Source of the DNA: Kluyvera ascorbata_C
GTDB taxonomy: Bacteria; Pseudomonadota; Gammaproteobacteria; Enterobacterales; Enterobacteriaceae
NCBI RefSeq assembly: GCF_044197065.1
Contig: NZ_JBIQOI010000001.1
Span: 434,001-498,000, forward strand
Direction: 5' to 3'
DNA length: 64,000 bases
This document shows, piece by piece, positions 59,200 to 64,000 of this stretch (within the stretch, counting starts at the first letter, position 1; the number at the start of each line of letters is the position of its first letter). Under the pieces are notes generated by a model. It was given only the letters and a program-made list of their open reading frames with translations, made no database searches and was not told the origin of the DNA. A program made the position numbers and the translations under genes.

Positions 59200-61362
59200 A
59201 TGACTGATAAAGTAAAACAAATAAGCCCGGCGGCCTCTGGCGGTGATGAGATTGATATTGGCCGTCTGGTGGGGACCGTTATTGAAGCGAAGTGGTGGGT
59301 GGCTGGCATCACCGCGGTGTTCGCCGCCGCCGCGATTGTCTACGCCATTTTTGCCACACCTATTTATAGCGCCGATGCGTTGGTGCGTATTGAGCAGAAT
59401 CAGGGCAGCGCGCTGGTGCAGGATATCAGCAACGCCTTAACCAGCAAGCCACCGGCCTCCGAGGCCGAGATCCAGATGATCACCTCGCGCCTGGTGCTGG
59501 GTAAAACCGTTGACGATCTGGACCTCGATATAGCGGTCAGCAAAAACACCTTCCCGATCCTCGGTGCCGGGTGGGATCGCCTGATGGGGCGTCAGAACCA
59601 GACCGTCAAAGTCACCACCTTTGAGCGTCCGGCCTCGATGGCCGATAGCACCTTTACGCTTGATGTCCTGAGCCCGACAACGTTCCGCTTAAGCAACGAT
59701 GATGGTTTCAGCGTTGATGGCAAAGTGGGTGAGCCGGTGAATAAAGGCGGCGTGTCGATGATGGTTGCTGGCATTGCCGCCGATGAGGGCGCCAGCTTTA
59801 CGGTCACGAAATACTCGACCCTGGGGATGATCAATACCCTGCAAAACAGCCTGAGCGTTACCGAAGATGGTAAAGACTCCGGCGTGCTGACGCTGACCAT
59901 GGTGGGGGAAGACAAAGACCAGATCCGCGAAATCCTCAACAGCATCGCCCGCAACTATGTGGCGCAGAACGTGGCGCGTAAATCCGAAGAGGCGGCAAAG
60001 AGCCTGGAGTTTCTTGAAGTCCAGCTCCCGCAGGTACGCAGCCAGCTTGATATCGCTGAAAACAAACTGAACGCCTACCGTCAGCAGAAGGACTCCGTTG
60101 ACCTTCCGCTGGAAGCGAAGTCGGTGCTCGACTCGATGGTGAACATCGATGCCCAGTTGAATGAACTGACCTTCCGTGAAGCCGAAATCTCCAAGCTCTA
60201 CACCAAAATTCACCCGGCGTACCGCACGCTGCTGGAGAAACGTCGGGCGCTGGAAGAAGAGAAGGCGAAGCTGAGCCAGCGCGTCACCGCGATGCCAAAA
60301 ACCCAGCAGGAAATTGTGCGTCTGACCCGTGATGTGGAGTCCGGTCAGCAGGTGTATATGCAGCTGTTGAACAAACAGCAGGAGTTGAAAATCACCAAGG
60401 CTAGCACCGTGGGCGACGTGCGTATCGTCGACCCGGCGATTACCCAGCCGGGCGTGGTAAAGCCGAAGAAAGCGCTGATTGTGCTTGGCAGCATTATTCT
60501 TGGCCTGATGTTGTCGATTGTCGGCGTGCTGCTGCGCTCGCTGTTTAATCGCGGTATCGAAAGCCCGCAGGTGCTGGAAGAGCATGGCATCAACGTGTAC
60601 GCCAGTATTCCGCTTTCTGAATGGCAGAAATCCCGCGATAGCGTGAAGAGCGTCAACGGCGTGAAACGCTACAAGCAAAGCCAGCTGCTGGCGGTGGGTA
60701 ATCCTACTGACCTCGCGATTGAGGCGATTCGTAGCCTGCGCACCAGTCTGCACTTCGCCATGATGCAGGCGCAAAACAACGTGCTGATGATGACCGGCGT
60801 GAGTCCCTCCATCGGTAAAACCTTCGTCTGCGCCAACCTCGCGGCGGTGATTAGCCAGACCAACAAGCGCGTGCTGATGATTGACTGCGATATGCGTAAG
60901 GGCTACTCCCACGAACTGCTCGGTACCGCCAACGATAACGGCCTGTCGGATGTGCTGGTGGGTAAAACGGCTGTCGAGCACTGTGCGAAGAAAACGTCGG
61001 TGGCCAACTTTGACCTTGTTCCTCGCGGACAGGTCCCGCCGAACCCCTCGGAACTGTTGATGGGGGAGCGCTTTAGCGAACTGCTGAAGTGGGGGAGTGC
61101 GAACTACGACCTGGTGTTAATTGATACGCCGCCAATCCTTGCGGTGACCGATGCCGCGATTGTGGGGCGCCATGCGGGTACCACGCTGATGGTCACACGC
61201 TATGCGGTGAATACGCTCAAGGAAGTTGAGACCAGCCTGAGCCGCTTCGAACAGAACGGCATTGAGGTGAAAGGGGTGATCCTTAACTCTATCTACCGTC
61301 GCGCCACCGGTTATCAGGATTACGGCTATTACGAGTACGAGTATCAGTCGGATTCTAAATAG
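59200..61362 (+). CDS. wzc: Wzc polysaccharide co-polymerase and tyrosine autokinase
   Basis: An inner-membrane BY-kinase of 720 residues, as in E. coli. The Wzz domain (about 15-110) with TM1 is followed by a periplasmic coiled coil, TM2 at about 425-445 (ALIVLGSIILGLMLSIVGVL) and the cytoplasmic kinase: Walker A GVSPSIGKTF, Walker A' MLMIDCDMRKGY and Walker B VLIDTPPIL. A C-terminal tyrosine cluster (YQDYGYYEYEY) is phosphorylated in the ring. The start MTDKVKQ is taken by homology; the frame is open to 59164 inside wzb. Confidence 0.97.
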   Translation: MTDKVKQISPAASGGDEIDIGRLVGTVIEAKWWVAGITAVFAAAAIVYAIFATPIYSADALVRIEQNQGSALVQDISNALTSKPPASEAEIQMITSRLVLGKTVDDLDLDIAVSKNTFPILGAGWDRLMGRQNQTVKVTTFERPASMADSTFTLDVLSPTTFRLSNDDGFSVDGKVGEPVNKGGVSMMVAGIAADEGASFTVTKYSTLGMINTLQNSLSVTEDGKDSGVLTLTMVGEDKDQIREILNSIARNYVAQNVARKSEEAAKSLEFLEVQLPQVRSQLDIAENKLNAYRQQKDSVDLPLEAKSVLDSMVNIDAQLNELTFREAEISKLYTKIHPAYRTLLEKRRALEEEKAKLSQRVTAMPKTQQEIVRLTRDVESGQQVYMQLLNKQQELKITKASTVGDVRIVDPAITQPGVVKPKKALIVLGSIILGLMLSIVGVLLRSLFNRGIESPQVLEEHGINVYASIPLSEWQKSRDSVKSVNGVKRYKQSQLLAVGNPTDLAIEAIRSLRTSLHFAMMQAQNNVLMMTGVSPSIGKTFVCANLAAVISQTNKRVLMIDCDMRKGYSHELLGTANDNGLSDVLVGKTAVEHCAKKTSVANFDLVPRGQVPPNPSELLMGERFSELLKWGSANYDLVLIDTPPILAVTDAAIVGRHAGTTLMVTRYAVNTLKEVETSLSRFEQNGIEVKGVILNSIYRRATGYQDYGYYEYEYQSDSK

Positions 61363-61368
61363 TATTTT

Positions 61369-61456
61369 CCCCTCTCCCTAACCCTCTCCCCATAGGGTAG
61401 AGGGGACCGTCCGGTTTTCTCCCTCGCCCCTTTGGGGAGAGGGCTGGGGTGAGGGG
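61369..61456. repeat. C/G-rich imperfect inverted repeat between wzc and wcaA
   Basis: CCCCTCTCCCTAACCCTCTC on the left pairs imperfectly with GGGGAGAGGGCTGGGGTGAG on the right. This is a widespread intergenic repeat type in enterobacteria. It would form a long hairpin in the wzc-wcaA message and could tune the level of downstream genes. Confidence 0.75.
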
Positions 61457-61490
61457 AATAACCGCCCAATTGCTTATTCAGGGATATGCC

Positions 61491-62333
61491 ATGACAACAG
61501 ACTACCCGCTGATCTCCATCTATATGCCGACCTGGAACCGACAGCAGTTGGCGATTCGCGCCATCAAGTCGGTTCTGCGCCAGGACTATCCCCATTGGGA
61601 AATGATTATCGTCGATGATTGTTCCAGCAGCTTCGAGCAGCTCCAGCAGTTCATCGCCGAACTGAACGATAACCGTGTGCAGTACACCCACAACGATTTT
61701 AATTCCGGGGCCTGCGCGGTGCGCAATCAGGCGATTTTACAGGCCAGAGGCGAGTTTATTACCGGCATCGACGACGACGACGAGTGGACGCCAACCCGGC
61801 TATCGACCTTTCTGGCGGACAAACAGCAGCTCACCAGCCACGCGTTTCTCTACGCCAACGACTACGTCTGCGAAGGGGAGGTGTATTCACAGCCAGCGAG
61901 CTTGCCGCTGTACCCGAAATCACCGTTCTCTCGTGAGCTGTTCTACAAGCGCAACATCATTGGCAACCAGGTCTTTAGCTGGGCGTGGCGTTTTAAAGAG
62001 TGTCTGTTTGATACCGAACTGAAGGCGGCGCAGGACTACGACATCTTCCTGCGCATGGTGATGGCCTACGGTGAGCCGTGGAAAATTGAGGCGGCGACGC
62101 AAATCCTGCACATCAACCATGGTGAGATGCAGATAACCTCCTCGCCGAAAAAGTTCTCTGGCTATTTCAGCTTCTATCGTAAGCATAAAGAGAAGTTTGA
62201 CCGCGCCAGCAAGAAGTATCAGCTGTTTACCTTGTACCAGATCCGCAATAAGCGGATGACCTGGAAGACGCTTCTGACCCTGCTATCAGTGCGCAACGGC
62301 AAACGTTGGGTTGATGGATTACGGAGCAAATAA
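61491..62333 (+). CDS. wcaA: WcaA colanic-acid glycosyltransferase
   Basis: A family 2 (GT-A) glycosyltransferase of 280 residues. The N-terminal nucleotide-binding part is PLISIYMPTWNRQQLAIRAI, then MIIVDDCSS; the metal-binding DXD-like motif lies in ITGIDDDDEWTP. The acceptor region includes KAAQDYDIFLRMV. It adds one sugar to the colanic-acid repeat unit; the exact step is not fixed by sequence. The start is the ATG after CAGGGATATGCC. It overlaps wcaB in TAATG. Confidence 0.95.
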   Translation: MTTDYPLISIYMPTWNRQQLAIRAIKSVLRQDYPHWEMIIVDDCSSSFEQLQQFIAELNDNRVQYTHNDFNSGACAVRNQAILQARGEFITGIDDDDEWTPTRLSTFLADKQQLTSHAFLYANDYVCEGEVYSQPASLPLYPKSPFSRELFYKRNIIGNQVFSWAWRFKECLFDTELKAAQDYDIFLRMVMAYGEPWKIEAATQILHINHGEMQITSSPKKFSGYFSFYRKHKEKFDRASKKYQLFTLYQIRNKRMTWKTLLTLLSVRNGKRWVDGLRSK

Positions 62334-62824
62334 TGCTACTGGAAGATTTACGCGCCAATAGCTGGAGCCTGCGTCCGTGCTGCATGGTGACAGCCTATCG
62401 TATTGCCCATTTCTGCTCGGTGTGGCGCAAAAAAAACGTCCTCAACAATCTGTGGGCCGCGCCGGTGCTGGTGCTCTATCGCCTTATCACCGAATGCTTC
62501 TTTGGCTATGAAATTCAGGCGGCGGCGACCATTGGCCGACGCTTCACCATTCACCACGGTTACGCGGTGGTCATCAATAAAAACGTCGTCGCGGGGGATG
62601 ATTTAACCATTCGCCACGGCATTACTCTCGGCAACCGTGGCCCAAATAGTCTGGCATGCCCCACGCTTGGCAACGGCGTGGAGCTGGGCGCGAACGTGGT
62701 CATTATTGGCGGCATCACCATTGGCAATCATGTGACTATCGGCGCGGGCAGCGTGGTGCTGGACGATATTCCCGACCACGCGCTTGTCGTGGGGGAGAAG
62801 GCGAGAGTGAAGGTCATTAAATGA
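62333..62824 (+). CDS. wcaB: WcaB colanic-acid acetyltransferase
   Basis: A protein of 163 residues of the serine-acetyltransferase-like hexapeptide family. The left-handed beta-helix repeats are visible from about 70 (IGRRFTIHHGYAVVINKNVV, then LGNGVELGANVVIIGGITIG and VTIGAGSVVLDDIP). It is expected to O-acetylate a sugar of colanic acid. It overlaps wcaA and wcaC at its two ends. Confidence 0.95.
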   Translation: MLLEDLRANSWSLRPCCMVTAYRIAHFCSVWRKKNVLNNLWAAPVLVLYRLITECFFGYEIQAAATIGRRFTIHHGYAVVINKNVVAGDDLTIRHGITLGNRGPNSLACPTLGNGVELGANVVIIGGITIGNHVTIGAGSVVLDDIPDHALVVGEKARVKVIK

Positions 62825-64000
62825 ATATTATGCAATTTAACGTGCGCCTGGCCGAAGGCGGCGCGGCGGGCGTCGCACTGGACCTGCATCAGCGTGCGCT
62901 GCGTCAGGGATTGTCATCGCAGTTTGTCTATGGCTACGGAAAAGGCGGCAAAAAAAGCGTCAGTCACGACAGCTACCCACAGGTGATGAAGCAGACGACG
63001 CGCCTGACTTCAATGGCGAATCTGGCGCTGTTCCGTCTGTTTAACCGCGACCTGTTTGGCAATCTGAATAACCTTTATCGTCAGGTGACCCGTACCGAGG
63101 GCCCGGTGGTACTGCATTTTCATGTGATGCACAGCTACTGGCTGAATCTCAACGAGGTGATTGATTTTTGCGAGCGCGTCAAGGCACACAAAGCGGACGT
63201 CACGCTGGTGTGGACGCTGCACGACCATTGGAGCGTGACCGGACGCTGTGCGTTTCTCGACGGCTGCGACGGCTGGAAAAGTGGCTGCCAGAAGTGCCCG
63301 ACGCTGGGCAACTATCCGCCGGTGAAGGTAGACCGCGCGCATCAGCAGGTGGAAGAAAAACGTCATCTCTTCCGCCGCATGCTGGCACTGGGCTGCCAGT
63401 TTATCTCCCCAAGCCAGCACGTGGCAGACGCCTTTAATAGCCTGTATGGCCCAGGGCGCTGCCTGATTATCAACAACGGTATTGATGTGGCGACTGAAGC
63501 GATTCTGGCTGAACTGACGCCGATAACGGCGACCGCTCATCGGCCAAAAATTGCCGTGGTTGCGCATGACCTGCGCTATGACGGCAAAACCAACCAGCGT
63601 CTGGTGCGCGAGATGATGGCGCTGGGCGATAACGTGGAAATTCATACCTTCGGTAAGTTCTCACCGTTTGAAGGCGCCAACGTGGTAAACCACGGGTTTC
63701 TGACCGATAAGCGCCAGTTGATGAGCGAACTGAACCAGCTTGACGCGCTGCTGTTTAGCTCCCGCGTTGACAACTACCCGCTCATTCTCTGCGAAGCGCT
63801 GTCTATCGGTGTTCCGGTTATTGCTACCCACAGCGATGCGGCGAAAGAGGTGCTGGAAAAATCCGGCGGCCATACGGTGGATGAAAGCGAGGTCATCTCG
63901 CTGGTGCAGCAAACGAAAGCGGAGATAGCCCAGGCGGTGTTTGGCACTACGCTTGCTGAATTTAGCGCTCGCAGCCGCAAGGCCTATAGCGGACAACAGA
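62821..64000 (+). CDS. wcaC: WcaC colanic-acid glycosyltransferase, 3' end outside the window
   Basis: A family 4 (GT-B) glycosyltransferase; 393 residues are visible and the frame is still open at the window end (E. coli WcaC has about 405). It starts MNIMQFNVRLAEGGAAGVAL. The donor-site region is DALLFSSRVDNYPLILCEAL with the conserved EX7E-type glutamate near SIGVPVIATHSDAAKEV. A Cys-rich insert (CAFLDGCDGWKSGCQKCPTL) may bind metal. The ATG overlaps the wcaB stop in ATGA. Confidence 0.95.
   Translation, partial: MNIMQFNVRLAEGGAAGVALDLHQRALRQGLSSQFVYGYGKGGKKSVSHDSYPQVMKQTTRLTSMANLALFRLFNRDLFGNLNNLYRQVTRTEGPVVLHFHVMHSYWLNLNEVIDFCERVKAHKADVTLVWTLHDHWSVTGRCAFLDGCDGWKSGCQKCPTLGNYPPVKVDRAHQQVEEKRHLFRRMLALGCQFISPSQHVADAFNSLYGPGRCLIINNGIDVATEAILAELTPITATAHRPKIAVVAHDLRYDGKTNQRLVREMMALGDNVEIHTFGKFSPFEGANVVNHGFLTDKRQLMSELNQLDALLFSSRVDNYPLILCEALSIGVPVIATHSDAAKEVLEKSGGHTVDESEVISLVQQTKAEIAQAVFGTTLAEFSARSRKAYSGQQ

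Noticed and set aside
59689..60981. A 430-codon minus-strand frame opposite wzc
   Set aside because: Shadow of wzc; His/Gln/Val-rich and without any motif.
1..64000. CRISPR arrays, tRNA or rRNA genes, insertion sequences, integrase genes
   Set aside because: I looked for regular spaced repeats, tRNA-like cloverleaf ends and transposase/integrase motifs and saw none. The island at 42-45 kb has no visible integrase, so its mode of entry is unknown.

Overview
The window is chromosomal DNA of an enterobacterium related to Escherichia, Citrobacter and Enterobacter. The backbone is the block that in E. coli runs from yehU/yehT through metG, thiM-thiD, fbaB, yegS, yegQ, baeSR-mdtABCD, yegD, alkA, yegE, udk, dcd, asmA and yegH to the colanic-acid genes. 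Product lengths match E. coli closely, as far as I remember them (MetG 677, ThiD 266, FbaB 350, YegS 299, YegQ 453, YegD 450, Udk 213, Dcd 193, YegH 527, Wzc 720 residues). Paired REP elements (BIMEs) of the 'GCCGGAT...ATCCGGC' type and a conserved CyaR small RNA point the same way. I cannot settle the genus; Citrobacter or a close neighbour is my best guess.

Layout. 1-5.6 kb: end of the BtsS/BtsR pyruvate two-component system, yehS, metG, mrp and an rcnB gene without rcnA/rcnR. 5.7-12.4 kb: accessory metabolism, with a LysR regulator, speG, an adenine deaminase with a purine permease under a divergent LysR gene, a lipoprotein and a possible 40-residue membrane microprotein. 13-16.7 kb: a PAS-GAF-GGDEF diguanylate cyclase and a PAAR-tipped type VI secretion effector with a probable membrane immunity protein. 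17-19.9 kb: a TPP riboswitch, thiM-thiD and fbaB. 20-28 kb: a probable sugar-acid uptake and catabolic operon (an enolase-superfamily dehydratase plus a five-gene Dpp-type ABC transporter), then an orphan oligogalacturonide-type binding protein. 28-41.7 kb: yegS, CyaR, yegQ and the six-gene mdtABCD-baeSR envelope-stress efflux operon.

41.9-45.3 kb: an AT-rich island flanked by what look like the two halves of one sib/ibs type I toxin-antitoxin locus. It holds an orphan Hcp, a Tlde1-type L,D-transpeptidase effector, its probable immunity protein and several decayed genes, including a phage/plasmid DNA methylase relic. 45.3-49.5 kb: yegD, then a second accessory patch with a multibranched structured-RNA candidate, a toxin-44 family toxin and its membrane immunity protein, then alkA. 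49.4-57 kb: a shortened dgcE (yegE), udk, dcd, asmA and yegH. 57-64 kb: the colanic-acid promoter region (RcsAB-like box, JUMPstart/ops) and wza-wzb-wzc-wcaA-wcaB-wcaC, the last cut by the window end.

The main theme is that three separate antibacterial effector/immunity modules sit in three breaks in conserved gene order, with no type VI structural genes nearby. They look like cargo delivered by an apparatus encoded elsewhere. Two cyclic-di-GMP synthases, BaeSR efflux, RcsB/RfaH-controlled capsule genes and CRP-controlled CyaR make the rest of the window rich in envelope and surface control.
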